A stretch of DNA of 44,260 nt, taken from contig JAFLBZ010000036.1 in NCBI GenBank assembly GCA_017303715.1, forward strand, positions 1 to 44,260, given 5' to 3'. The position numbers and the translations under genes are program-made. This DNA comes from Rhodothermia bacterium. Lineage in GTDB: Bacteria > Bacteroidota > Rhodothermia > Rhodothermales > UBA2364. Within the stretch, counting starts at the first letter, position 1; each line of letters begins with the position of its first letter. This document shows positions 15,902-23,825 of this stretch, one piece after another. A model generated the notes under the pieces. It saw only the letters and a program-made list of their open reading frames with translations. It was not told the DNA's origin and did no database searches.

Positions 15902-16873
15902 ATGAAACTTCAGCACTTGTCGGCACTATTGGCCATTGTGGATCACCACTTCAACTTATCGGTTACTGCGCAACATCTGTTTACCACACAGCCCGCCATT
16001 AGCAAATACGTGTCGCATTTAGAAGAAGAATTGGGTGTAGCCTTATTTTTGCGGCGTGGCAAGCGGATTTTGGGCTTGTCTAAGGAGGGTGAGCAGGTTT
16101 ATGAACACGCAAGACGGATCATGCAGGAGGTAGAAAACATCCGTACCGTCACAGATTTAGCCCATGCGCCCGATACTGGGCTTATTCGAATGGCGACCAC
16201 GCATACTCAGGCCCGTTATTACCTTCCCAGCCGTATTCTGCGATTTATTGCCCGTCATCCGCGAGTGAAGATGCAGTTGTTTCAGCATACGCCCATTCAC
16301 AATGCCAAACTTTTGGCCGAAGGGCAGGTTGATGTGGCGATATGTACCGAGGTCTTGTCTGACTATGAGGGGCTTCTGGCGATTCCGTGCTATCATTGGA
16401 ACCGGATGCTTTTGGTACCGAGAGACCACCCACTCACGCAAAAGGAAAACCTTACCTTGTCCGATATTGTGGCTTATCCAATCATTTCATACTCAATGGG
16501 ATTTACGGGTCGAGGGAAATTGGACCAGACCTTTCGTCAATCGGGGCTTCATCCCAATATTGTAATAACTGCCAGTGACGCTGATGTGATCAAAACCTAT
16601 GTACGGATGGGTTTGGGAATTGGGATTGTAGCAGAAATGGCTTACGAAATGGGTGTTGATACCGATTTTGTGGCAATTCCATTGGGACATCTATTTCCGC
16701 AAGCAACTTCTTGGGTGGCGTATCAAAAACACCGCCTTATTCCACGTTATCTGTTTGATTTTATTCGAGAACTATCACCTTTTACGCGGCTCAAATTTAG
16801 GGATGGCGAGGTAATCTATGAGCCGCAAGAAGACCGGATCCCTTCGTTTGCGATGATCCGTCAAACAAAATAA
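15902..16873 (+). CDS. LysR-type transcriptional regulator, CysB-like
   Basis: The 323-residue protein has the LysR winged helix at residues about 1-60 (LSVTAQHLFTTQPAISKYVSHLEEELGVALFLR) and an effector-binding domain that resembles CysB/Cbl: IRMATTHTQARYYLP, GQVDVAICTE, MGLGIGIVAEMAYE. CysB proteins sense sulphur precursors in proteobacteria; here no cysteine biosynthesis genes adjoin, so the ligand may differ. The immediate divergent neighbour is a 1-Cys peroxiredoxin, the likeliest local target. The length is normal for the CysB branch. Confidence 0.92.
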   Translation: MKLQHLSALLAIVDHHFNLSVTAQHLFTTQPAISKYVSHLEEELGVALFLRRGKRILGLSKEGEQVYEHARRIMQEVENIRTVTDLAHAPDTGLIRMATTHTQARYYLPSRILRFIARHPRVKMQLFQHTPIHNAKLLAEGQVDVAICTEVLSDYEGLLAIPCYHWNRMLLVPRDHPLTQKENLTLSDIVAYPIISYSMGFTGRGKLDQTFRQSGLHPNIVITASDADVIKTYVRMGLGIGIVAEMAYEMGVDTDFVAIPLGHLFPQATSWVAYQKHRLIPRYLFDFIRELSPFTRLKFRDGEVIYEPQEDRIPSFAMIRQTK

Positions 16874-17038
16874 TCCGATTAGGAATGTTCGAACAGGCGT
16901 CCTTAGCCTGATCTTCAAAAAATAAGGTCATCGCAAGGCTTGCAGAAGGGGCTTTAGGGTCTTATACTATTGTTTCATTTCCCCTGCTTATCATTTACCG
17001 GACTTTCTTACGTTAGGCGCATTGCCTATTGTATTTGC

Positions 17039-17806
17039 ATGAACGATGAAACCCCGCAAGCCGTTTTAACCGTCCGAACTTTGGGTGGTTTTGAGCTAAG
17101 GTCTAAAGATCAAATATGGCCGCTTCAGGGTTGGAAGCGCGATAAAAGCCTTCAGTTGTTTCAATATTTGCTGACAACAAAGGGCGGATTTCGTCATCGA
17201 GAGGTTATTGTAGAAGCACTTTGGCCCGAATTGAGCGGAACCGCAGCAGAACGCGATTTTAAGGTTGCGCTTAATGGACTTCAACAGGCACTAAAACCCA
17301 TGAGTGCGGTTTCATTCGTTTTAAGAAATGGGATAAGTTATGCGCTCGACGGAAAGTTGGTTGCGGTTGACATAACCACATTTGAGGAAAAAATTGGTCT
17401 AGGTAATCGTGTTCTACCCAACAACAAAAAGGCCGCCATTGCCTTGTTTCGGGAAGCGCTTGTACATTATGGGGGTGTTTTTTTGCCAGAACGTTCTTAC
17501 GAAGATTGGGCAACAGCCATACGCGAAAGGCTCCATATGCTTGCCCTTAGTACCATGACCAAACTTGGGGAAATGGTATTGGAGGAAAACCCGACAGAGT
17601 CGCTTCATCTTGCCTTACGGGTACTGGGCTTTGAAAAAGGCTGGGAAGATGCCTACCGTTTGGCGATGCGGGCCTATCTGGCAACAGGAAATCGTCCGAT
17701 GGCGCTCAAAACATATGAGAAATGTGCCGATGTGCTGGAGGAACTGTATGATGTAGAACCCTTGCCCCAGACCACAAAACTCTATGTGGACATCAAACAA
17801 TTGTAA
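17039..17806 (+). CDS. SARP-like transcriptional regulator (winged helix plus BTAD)
   Basis: The 255-residue protein starts at the ATG at 17039 (an upstream in-frame ATG at 16970 gives an unlikely leader). Residues about 8-105 match an OmpR-type winged-helix domain: VRTLGGFELRSKDQIWPLQGWKRDKSLQLFQYLL, VIVEALWPE, ERDFKVALNGLQQAL. Residues about 110-255 are the bacterial transcriptional activator domain: HYGGVFLPERSYEDWA, TKLGEMVLEENPTESLHLALRVLGFEKGWEDAYRLAMRAYLATGNRPMALKTYEKC. The layout and length equal Streptomyces SARP activators; there is no receiver or ATPase domain. It sits 62 bp upstream of the PHA gene cluster on the same strand, with an 11-bp-period repeat between, so PHA control is a reasonable inference. 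Confidence 0.87.
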   Translation: MNDETPQAVLTVRTLGGFELRSKDQIWPLQGWKRDKSLQLFQYLLTTKGGFRHREVIVEALWPELSGTAAERDFKVALNGLQQALKPMSAVSFVLRNGISYALDGKLVAVDITTFEEKIGLGNRVLPNNKKAAIALFREALVHYGGVFLPERSYEDWATAIRERLHMLALSTMTKLGEMVLEENPTESLHLALRVLGFEKGWEDAYRLAMRAYLATGNRPMALKTYEKCADVLEELYDVEPLPQTTKLYVDIKQL

Positions 17807-17815
17807 GTACAACCC

Positions 17816-17853
17816 ATTTGTAACCGATTTGTAACCCTCCTTTTTTACCTTTG
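17816..17853 (+). promoter_or_regulatory. candidate activator operator and promoter of the PHA operon
   Basis: ATTTGTAACC occurs twice, at 17816-17825 and 17827-17836, an 11-bp period or one helical turn. Nine bases later TACCTTTG (17846-17853) matches the Bacteroidota -7 consensus TAnnTTTG. SARP activators of Actinobacteria are known to bind heptamer direct repeats 11 bp apart placed about 8 bp upstream of the -10 box, and the upstream gene encodes a SARP-like protein. The classical -33 TTTG spacing is not met, as expected for an activator-dependent promoter. The repeat is observed; the function is inferred. Confidence 0.5.
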
Positions 17854-17868
17854 CAACAGATTAAGAAC

Positions 17869-18399
17869 ATGAGCAAGCAAGACGATCTTTGGCAAGAATT
17901 GGAATCCGCACAAAGCAAGGTAGTGTCTTTTATGGTGCGCTTTACCCAACATCTGTGGAAGGATGAAAAGGGTGAGGCAAAAATCGCTTGGCGGGGGAAT
18001 GTAAAACACGTTCAAGGCGATGAGGATACGAGTTTTACCGATTTTGCAGAAGGACTTTCGTTTATGCAAGCCCAACTCCAAACCCTTACACAAGAAACCT
18101 TAAGCCGGTATCATGAGGCGGCGCAGGCCACAACAGGTCTTGAAAATGGATTAAAGTTTTGGGAAGAAGCCACAAAACGTTATACCGACCTTTGGAGGAG
18201 CAGTTGGGAACAAGGCATGGAAGGGGCACAACAGATAAAAGCACACATGGACGAAGCCGTGCGGAAGTCCATACCCGCTTGGCCAGAACTGATGAACCCT
18301 TTGGCTCTTGCCGAAGAAAATCGGGAGTTGAAAAGGGAACTTGAAGCGCTGAAGGCAAGGATTCGAGCCTTAGAAAATACTAAAAACACAGCAGAATAA
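17869..18399 (+). CDS. small PhaE/phasin-like helical protein, first gene of the PHA cluster
   Basis: The 176-residue protein (start ATG 17869, MSKQDDLWQ) is almost wholly helical, rich in Gln, Glu, Ala and Trp, with no signal or membrane segment. Repeated Trp-centred segments (LWQELE, FWEEATKRYTDLWRSSWEQGMEG) resemble the N-terminal part of PhaE proteins, and the last 35 residues are a heptad coil: LAEENRELKRELEALKARIRALE. I read it as a granule-associated or PHA-synthase-accessory protein. It is about half the size of PhaE and lacks an obvious catalytic motif. Position first after the operon promoter supports a PHA role; the exact function is not known. Confidence 0.75.
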   Translation: MSKQDDLWQELESAQSKVVSFMVRFTQHLWKDEKGEAKIAWRGNVKHVQGDEDTSFTDFAEGLSFMQAQLQTLTQETLSRYHEAAQATTGLENGLKFWEEATKRYTDLWRSSWEQGMEGAQQIKAHMDEAVRKSIPAWPELMNPLALAEENRELKRELEALKARIRALENTKNTAE

Positions 18400-18474
18400 C
18401 CGTTTTGATAGTTGCTCCGGTTCTTTGTTAAAGACAAAATTTACCAATAATCATTCAATAAACCGGAAAATACC

Positions 18475-18867
18475 ATGGCAAACGAAATCGCAAACGCCGT
18501 ACAAGAGGCCACCAAAATGTATGAAAACGCATTCAGCGAAACCAAATCACAATTTGAAACTGCTACCGCACAAGGTCAAGCCTTTATGGATAAAAATATG
18601 ACCGAGGCCAAAGAACAGTATGCAAAAGCTTTTGAAACCTTCGTCAAAAACCAAGAAGCGGCACAGGTAGCAGCAAACGAAGCCTTCGAGAAGGTTTTGA
18701 CCCTCCAAGCACAAAATATGGCATTTGCCACAGAAATGGCCGAGAAAATGCAAGCCGCATTGGTAAAGGAAACCGAAGCGACGTTTAAAATGACGGAGCT
18801 ATATCTGGCACAAATGCAAGCAAATACCGATAAGTTTACGAAGTTAGCCACAGGTTTTTTAAACTGA
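18475..18867 (+). CDS. phasin-family granule protein
   Basis: The 130-residue all-helical protein is rich in Ala, Glu, Gln, Lys and Phe, with amphipathic segments such as AFETFVKNQEAAQVAANEAFEKVLTLQAQNMAFATEMAEKM, as in Phasin_2-type proteins that coat PHA granules. It has no cysteine and no tryptophan, no signal and no membrane helix. Phasins are normally the most abundant PHA proteins; the large hairpin right after this gene (18912-18950) could separate its level from that of the enzymes downstream. A 75-bp gap upstream may hold a further promoter. Confidence 0.85.
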   Translation: MANEIANAVQEATKMYENAFSETKSQFETATAQGQAFMDKNMTEAKEQYAKAFETFVKNQEAAQVAANEAFEKVLTLQAQNMAFATEMAEKMQAALVKETEATFKMTELYLAQMQANTDKFTKLATGFLN

Positions 18868-18911
18868 ACTAAGTGGTATTTGCCATAAGAAAATAATAGC
18901 AGGGGACACTT

Positions 18912-18950
18912 TCTGGAGGGCAGAATTGCTTTGGCATTCAGTCCTCCAGA
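18912..18950 (+). promoter_or_regulatory. large RNA hairpin between phasin gene and phaE
   Basis: The arms 18912-18926 and 18936-18950 pair over 15 positions with one mismatch and one G-U pair; the outer eight (TCTGGAGG / CCTCCAGA) are perfect and the loop is 9 nt. The 3' flank is GGTATTTTAA, not a T run, so it is not a standard terminator. A partial attenuator, RNase barrier or processing signal is more likely. Confidence 0.7.
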
Positions 18951-18988
18951 GGTATTTTAAAACGAAAACCGGTAAAAGATAGCCCGAA

Positions 18989-20116
18989 ATGAATCAAGCA
19001 AAGATGTTTGAAGAAGCCAGCCGCCATTGGCAAAGCCTTTTTGAAACGGGAGTCGCACAATGGCAGCAACAACTCGCCCAAGGGATGAAATCATTTGGGA
19101 ACCAAGCACCTTCATGGGCTTCTGGGGTACGAATGCAAATGGAAAACGCCCAAAAAGTTTGGCTCTCAGCCATGCAAACCTTTGCCGGGCAAACAAGTGA
19201 GTTTTGGAAAAACGTAAAATCACCTGCGGACTTTGCGGCCACATTTCCGCAATTTCGCTCCGACCTGCACAAGAAGTTTACGGACGCTGTTGCGGACTCA
19301 TATAAACAATTTGGGGATTATAACCAGCTTTGGGACGAATTTTTAGGGCATTACAAATCTTTCCAAAACGTGGGAAGTGATTTTTTCGCCCCCCACAAAT
19401 CGGCAACAGAAGGCTTTTCAGCCCCAAAAAACCCAGAGGAATGGATGCAGTCCGGCCTACAATTTATGCATCAGCTTTTTGATCAGGCTGGTGGTAAAAC
19501 CTTTGATGCTCCGGCTTTGGGCATGATGCGGAACTATACACATTTGGTCAATCAGGCATTTAAAGCATTTAGGGAGGAGAAGGAAGCAGAGCGGGTTTTC
19601 CAAACCTTGGTTGCCAAAACTTGGGCATCGGTGGTGGCTGAGATGACGAAAACCGTCTGGGAACGTGGGCAAGAGGGCAAACCCATTACTTCGCTTAGGG
19701 AACTCTCGCGCGTTTGGGCGGGCGTTACCGACGAGGTCTTTATGGAGGTGTTTAAATCCGAGGCATATGTCCAGACACAACTCAACTACCTGAATGCCTC
19801 TTTCAGATACCGCAAAGCCAAACGGGCATTAACAGAAGTGGTATTGGATGCAAATGATTTGCCGACGCTGACTCAAGTGGATGATTTAATCGAACGGGTG
19901 TATTCCCTGAACAAAGCTGTGCGTGCGGAAGCGCGTAGTCGGAAATCTGCTGAAAAAGAGGTTGCCACATTACATCAAACCGTAGCGGAGCAATCGGAAG
20001 CACTTGCTAAGATTCAAGAACAGTTGGCTTTGTTGCTTGATTCGCAGAACGGGCAAACGTCAATAGCAACGACCCAAAAACGAGCAACTCGTAAAACAAA
20101 AACTGACCTTGCCTAA
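18989..20116 (+). CDS. phaE: class III PHA synthase subunit PhaE
   Basis: PhaE partners PhaC in class III polyhydroxyalkanoate synthases and is needed for activity. The 375-residue protein is mostly helical, with the typical N-terminal Trp/Gln-rich part (SRHWQSLFETGVAQWQQQL), a central PhaE core (RNYTHLVNQAFKAFREEKEA ... GVTDEVFMEVFKSEAYVQTQLNYLNASFRYRKAKRALTEVVL) and the diagnostic C-terminal segment LPTLTQVDDLIERVYSLNKAVRAE followed by a heptad coil and a basic tail. The length matches known PhaE proteins. It lies 24 bp before phaC. Confidence 0.93.
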   Translation: MNQAKMFEEASRHWQSLFETGVAQWQQQLAQGMKSFGNQAPSWASGVRMQMENAQKVWLSAMQTFAGQTSEFWKNVKSPADFAATFPQFRSDLHKKFTDAVADSYKQFGDYNQLWDEFLGHYKSFQNVGSDFFAPHKSATEGFSAPKNPEEWMQSGLQFMHQLFDQAGGKTFDAPALGMMRNYTHLVNQAFKAFREEKEAERVFQTLVAKTWASVVAEMTKTVWERGQEGKPITSLRELSRVWAGVTDEVFMEVFKSEAYVQTQLNYLNASFRYRKAKRALTEVVLDANDLPTLTQVDDLIERVYSLNKAVRAEARSRKSAEKEVATLHQTVAEQSEALAKIQEQLALLLDSQNGQTSIATTQKRATRKTKTDLA

Positions 20117-20140
20117 TACTTCCATTTACCATAAACCCTT

Positions 20141-21238
20141 ATGATACATAAAGATATGATGGGTATTCAACTTGACCCGGCCGCCCTCATGAACGAAGTT
20201 AACGAAGTTCAACAAAAGATCCGTCAGGGAATGGAGCATTTAGGCAGTATGAAGGACGCTGAAATTCTGATTGGAACGACGCCTCATGAAACGGTTTTTC
20301 AGATGGATAAAGTGCGCTTGATTAAGTACGAGCCTACGGGTGGAGAATGCTTGGAAAGGCCCTTACTCATCAATTATGCGCTGGTTAACCGGCCAAATAT
20401 GGTGGATTTGCAGGAAGATCGTTCGCTCGTCAAGAATTTATTGAACTTAGGTATTACGGTTTACCTCATAGATTGGGGATATCCCTCGCGTGCTGATCGT
20501 TGCCTCACGTTGGAGGACTACATCAATGGTTATATAGATGCTTGTGTGGAGTTCGTTCGGGAGGCCCACAACATGGAAAAAATCAACCTCTTGGGCATTT
20601 GTCAAGGCGGAGTAATGGCAACCTGTTATACGGCTTTGCACCAAGAAAAGATCGCCAACCTTATCACTATGGTTATGCCAGTGGACTTTCACATCACGCC
20701 CGACGAAATAGGTGGGTTGCTGAATTGCTGGATGAAGGATGCAGATGTAGATCTAATGGTAGATACATTGGGCAATATGCCGGGGGATGTCATGAATTTT
20801 GGCTATCTTCTGCTTAAACCCTATGCCTTGGGTGTGCAAAAATATGTGGAAATGGTGGATATTCTGGACAAACCCAAAGCACTTACCAATTTTATGCGGA
20901 TGGAAAAGTGGATTTTTGATAGTCCAGACCAAGCGGGCGAAGCTTTCCGCTCGTTTAATAAGCAGTTCTATGTGGAAAATAAATTCATCAAAGGTGAGGT
21001 AATGATTGGAGATCAACGGATAGATTTGGGGACGATTACCCTTCCTGTGTTGAATATTTATGCAGAACAAGACCACTTAGTCCCGCCAAAGTCCACATTG
21101 GCACTTGGAAAATACATAGGTTCTAAAGACTATACCGTTCAATCGTTTCCAGTAGGACACATCGGCATGTACGTAAGTGGCAAAGTACAACAAAGTTTAC
21201 CGCCAACGATTGCAACTTGGCTTAAGGAACGAACTTGA
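20141..21238 (+). CDS. phaC: class III polyhydroxyalkanoate synthase catalytic subunit PhaC
   Basis: PhaC polymerises (R)-3-hydroxyacyl-CoA. The 365-residue length is that of class III enzymes (class I are near 600). The lipase-like box GICQGG holds nucleophile Cys154; Asp311 (YAEQDHLVPP) and His340 (VGHIGMYV) complete the triad. Family marks include LINYALVNRPNMVDL, GITVYLIDWGYPSRADR and EKWIFDSPDQAGEAFRSF. Cytosolic, granule-bound with PhaE, whose gene is immediately upstream. A 158-bp gap containing a long hairpin separates it from phaB. Confidence 0.97.
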   Translation: MIHKDMMGIQLDPAALMNEVNEVQQKIRQGMEHLGSMKDAEILIGTTPHETVFQMDKVRLIKYEPTGGECLERPLLINYALVNRPNMVDLQEDRSLVKNLLNLGITVYLIDWGYPSRADRCLTLEDYINGYIDACVEFVREAHNMEKINLLGICQGGVMATCYTALHQEKIANLITMVMPVDFHITPDEIGGLLNCWMKDADVDLMVDTLGNMPGDVMNFGYLLLKPYALGVQKYVEMVDILDKPKALTNFMRMEKWIFDSPDQAGEAFRSFNKQFYVENKFIKGEVMIGDQRIDLGTITLPVLNIYAEQDHLVPPKSTLALGKYIGSKDYTVQSFPVGHIGMYVSGKVQQSLPPTIATWLKERT

Positions 21239-21273
21239 TAAAACGATCCAATTTTACATAATGGAAAGGGGTT

Positions 21274-21321
21274 AAGCACCTTGTTTCTCCGATATGGCAA
21301 CCTCGGCGAAACATGGTGCTT
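21274..21321 (+). promoter_or_regulatory. long RNA hairpin between phaC and phaB
   Basis: AAGCACCTTGTTTC (21274-21287) pairs with GAAACATGGTGCTT (21308-21321) at 13 of 14 positions, and an inner CCGA/TCGG stem (21289-21292, 21303-21306) extends it around a 10-nt loop. It is followed by CTTGTCG rather than a T run. A second small perfect hairpin, CAATTTT/AAAATTG at 21337-21357, lies between it and the phaB ribosome binding site. Probably an mRNA segment boundary within the operon. Confidence 0.7.
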
Positions 21322-21396
21322 CTTGTCGTTCATACCCAATTTTGCGGTGTAAAATTGACTTTTCAACATAACAGAATACATCCGGGAGGAAACATC

Positions 21397-22107
21397 ATGT
21401 TAGGACTCGAAGGCAAAGTCATTTTTGTAAGTGGCGGAAATCGCGGCATTGGTGCTGCTATTGTTAATCTACTGGAAGACTTAGGCGCGAAGGTGGCTTA
21501 TAACTACCGAAGCGGGCTAGGGGAAAAGGGAACAGGGTATGTGGCAAATGTCACTGATCCCGAAGAGATGACGCAATTAATGGCCCAGATCGAAGAAGAC
21601 TTGGGACCAATCTATGGCGTGGTTTGCAATGCTGGAATTACACGCGATGCACTGGCATCCAAATTATCCAACGACGATTGGAATGCTGTAGTAGAAACAA
21701 ACCTTACAGGGGTTTGGAACACCATTCAGCCAAATTTGGCTCGGATGTATGAACGCAAGCAAGGGGCTTTGGTACTGGTGAGTTCCATTGTGGGTGAACG
21801 CGGAAATATCGGCCAGGTAAATTATGCCGCCACAAAAGGAGCCGTTATTGCAGTGTCAAAAACATTGGCTCAAGAAGGCGCACGTTTTAATGTCCGCTCA
21901 AATGTGGTGGCGCCGGGCTTTGTCGAAACCGATATGACCAAACCCATACCAGAGCCGGTCAAAGAAAAAATATATGCACAAATCCCAATGCGGCGCTTTG
22001 GTAAACCGGAAGAAATTGCATGGGCGGTGGCATATATGCTCTCTCCAGTTGCTTCAAGTTTTGTCACGGGACATGTCCTTTCTGTAAATGGCGGTCATTA
22101 CATGTAA
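21397..22107 (+). CDS. phaB: acetoacetyl-CoA reductase (SDR family)
   Basis: PhaB reduces acetoacetyl-CoA to (R)-3-hydroxybutyryl-CoA. The start at 21397 is fixed by a strong GGGAGGA at 21384-21390. The 236-residue short-chain dehydrogenase has the nucleotide motif SGGNRGIG (12-19), NAG (78-80), and catalytic Ser130, Tyr143 and Lys147 (NYAATK). The stretch after the second strand is unusually short (NYRSGLGEKGTGYVANVTD), so the usual third helix is missing relative to FabG/PhaB of about 246 residues. It could equally be a FabG-type reductase; the position between phaC and phaA favours PhaB. The stop is 5 bp before the next ATG. Confidence 0.9.
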   Translation: MLGLEGKVIFVSGGNRGIGAAIVNLLEDLGAKVAYNYRSGLGEKGTGYVANVTDPEEMTQLMAQIEEDLGPIYGVVCNAGITRDALASKLSNDDWNAVVETNLTGVWNTIQPNLARMYERKQGALVLVSSIVGERGNIGQVNYAATKGAVIAVSKTLAQEGARFNVRSNVVAPGFVETDMTKPIPEPVKEKIYAQIPMRRFGKPEEIAWAVAYMLSPVASSFVTGHVLSVNGGHYM

Positions 22108-22111
22108 TCCT

Positions 22112-22573
22112 ATGGAAACAACCCTTTTCGAGCTTTGGCTTAAACAAATTCAACGTGCCTCCGAAGACCCCGAATGGTGGCAATGGATGTTGGGCACAAA
22201 TCATGAGGCCGGCACTTCAGCAGAAGAATGGCTTAACCGATGGAAATCCATTTTGACTGGAACGGGAAATCCGGCTGAAATACAAAAAGTCCAAGACGAC
22301 TGGTTCCGTATGATGGGAGTTGTTCCAAGGCAAAGGTATTTGGATTTGCTGGAAAAATGCGATGCCCTACAGCGCCAGCTCGAAACCACCGAGCATGCAT
22401 TAAAGGCCGCTACAGCTGCCATGTCTCCGGAGTCTGAAAAGGGGTCAAAAGCGCAAATGGTGGACGCTTGGCAGCAAATGGCGACTCAAACGTTGGCTTT
22501 GCAACAAGCTTGGCTAAAGGGGATTGATGGCTTAACCGTGCCGTCAGATCAACAAAAATCCGACTTATCTTAA
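22112..22573 (+). CDS. second small PhaE/phasin-like protein in the PHA cluster
   Basis: The 153-residue protein (ATG at 22112, 4 bp after the phaB stop) is Trp- and Gln-rich and helical. It starts ETTLFELWLKQIQ, contains WWQWMLG, and at residues about 72-95 has MGVVPRQRYLDLLEKCDALQRQLE, a proline-started heptad coil resembling the C-terminal signature of PhaE and the PhaR-type synthase subunit. A Gln/Ala-rich helix follows. No signal or membrane segment. Tight coupling with phaB and phaA points to a granule or synthase accessory role. It is not obviously homologous end to end with the first small protein at 17869-18399. Confidence 0.75.
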   Translation: METTLFELWLKQIQRASEDPEWWQWMLGTNHEAGTSAEEWLNRWKSILTGTGNPAEIQKVQDDWFRMMGVVPRQRYLDLLEKCDALQRQLETTEHALKAATAAMSPESEKGSKAQMVDAWQQMATQTLALQQAWLKGIDGLTVPSDQQKSDLS

Positions 22574-22616
22574 ATTTATAAACCCTAAAATTACAATAAC
22601 ATAGAAGGAGAAAAAT

Positions 22617-23810
22617 ATGCGTGATGTGTACATTGTTTCTGCTGTCCGTACTCCCATTGGGCGTTTTGGTGGCTCTCTAATGGAGTATGGTGCTGTAGAT
22701 CTCGCCGCCATTGTGATGAAGGCGGCCTTAGAAAAGGCAGGTGTCCAACCGGAGAACTTGGATCTCTACATCATGGGGAATGTGCTGCGGGCTGGCTTAG
22801 GACAGTTGGTTCCCCGACAAGCAGCCCTAAAAGCCGGAATCCCAGATCATGTAGATGGTTTTGCGGTGGATATGGTGTGCTCTTCAGGTATGATGTCGCT
22901 GATGAATGCCGCAACCAGCATTCGTGCGGGTGAGGCCGATCTGGTATTGGCCGGCGGGACCGAGTCTATGAGCAATGCCGGATATGTGCTTTCAGGACGG
23001 GCACGTTGGGGATATAAGTACCTGACGCCAGCCAATGCGGAACCACTCCAAGATATTATGCACCGCGATGGCCTACAGGATGTGTTCACGGGCGATGCAA
23101 TGGGCAATCTGACAGAACAATTGGCGGCAGAAAATGGGGTGAGTCGAGCAGACGTGGATGAGGTCGCTGCGATGTCTAACCAACGTGCGGCAGCGGCAAC
23201 TGCGTCAGGCGCTTTCCAAAACGAAATTGTACCAGTTTCCTACAAGGTAAAAAGAGAAACAAAAACCCTTTCTGCCGATGAAGGCTTCCGTGCTGATACC
23301 ACATTGGCATCTTTAGGCGGTTTACGTCCCGCTTTTATGAGAGAAGGTATCCTTACGGCTGGGAACAGTAGCCAAATTAGTGATGGTGCTGCGGCCTTAC
23401 TTTTGGCCTCTAAAGAAGCTGTTGATAAATATGGACTTACACCTTTGGCTAAAGTGACAGGAAGTTCCATTGCGGCACATGCACCCTATGCCTTTGCATC
23501 TGCCCCCGTTCCGGCCGTAGAAAAGCTTTTGGCGCGCACTGGTAAAACGATTGCAAATATGGATTTGGTCGAGAACAACGAAGCCTTTGCGGTGAATAGC
23601 GTCTTGTTCAATCGCGTTTTGGGTATTCCCTACGACAAGTTGAATGTAAATGGAGGCGCTATTGCATTGGGCCACCCGATTGGTTGTTCGGGCGCGCGGA
23701 TCATCGTAACATTGGTTCATTCCTTGCATCGCTTAGACAAGCAAAATGGTCTTGCGTCCATCTGTCATGGTACAGGTGGCGGTACAGCGGTTTCCATCGA
23801 GCGGGTTTAG
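22617..23810 (+). CDS. phaA: acetyl-CoA C-acetyltransferase (beta-ketothiolase)
   Basis: PhaA condenses two acetyl-CoA to acetoacetyl-CoA, the first PHA step. A clear AAGGAG at 22605-22610 precedes the ATG. The 397-residue thiolase has nucleophile Cys88 in DMVCSSGMMSL, catalytic His353 in GGAIALGHPIGCSGARI and the C-terminal Cys383 motif SICHGTGGGTA. NNEAFAVNS (321-329) is the family's NEAFA motif. Length is standard. It is the last gene of the PHA cluster and is followed by a series of hairpins ending in a bidirectional terminator. Confidence 0.96.
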   Translation: MRDVYIVSAVRTPIGRFGGSLMEYGAVDLAAIVMKAALEKAGVQPENLDLYIMGNVLRAGLGQLVPRQAALKAGIPDHVDGFAVDMVCSSGMMSLMNAATSIRAGEADLVLAGGTESMSNAGYVLSGRARWGYKYLTPANAEPLQDIMHRDGLQDVFTGDAMGNLTEQLAAENGVSRADVDEVAAMSNQRAAAATASGAFQNEIVPVSYKVKRETKTLSADEGFRADTTLASLGGLRPAFMREGILTAGNSSQISDGAAALLLASKEAVDKYGLTPLAKVTGSSIAAHAPYAFASAPVPAVEKLLARTGKTIANMDLVENNEAFAVNSVLFNRVLGIPYDKLNVNGGAIALGHPIGCSGARIIVTLVHSLHRLDKQNGLASICHGTGGGTAVSIERV

Positions 23811-23825
23811 TCGAAAACCTAAATT

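Noticed and set aside
16897-16920. terminator after the LysR gene (CAGGC ... GCCTG)
   Set aside because: Only a 5-bp stem and no T run; insufficient.
18418-18470. long-range CCGGTT/AACCGG pairing upstream of the phasin gene
   Set aside because: A 6-bp stem around a loop of about 40 nt, with mismatches inside; may be chance.
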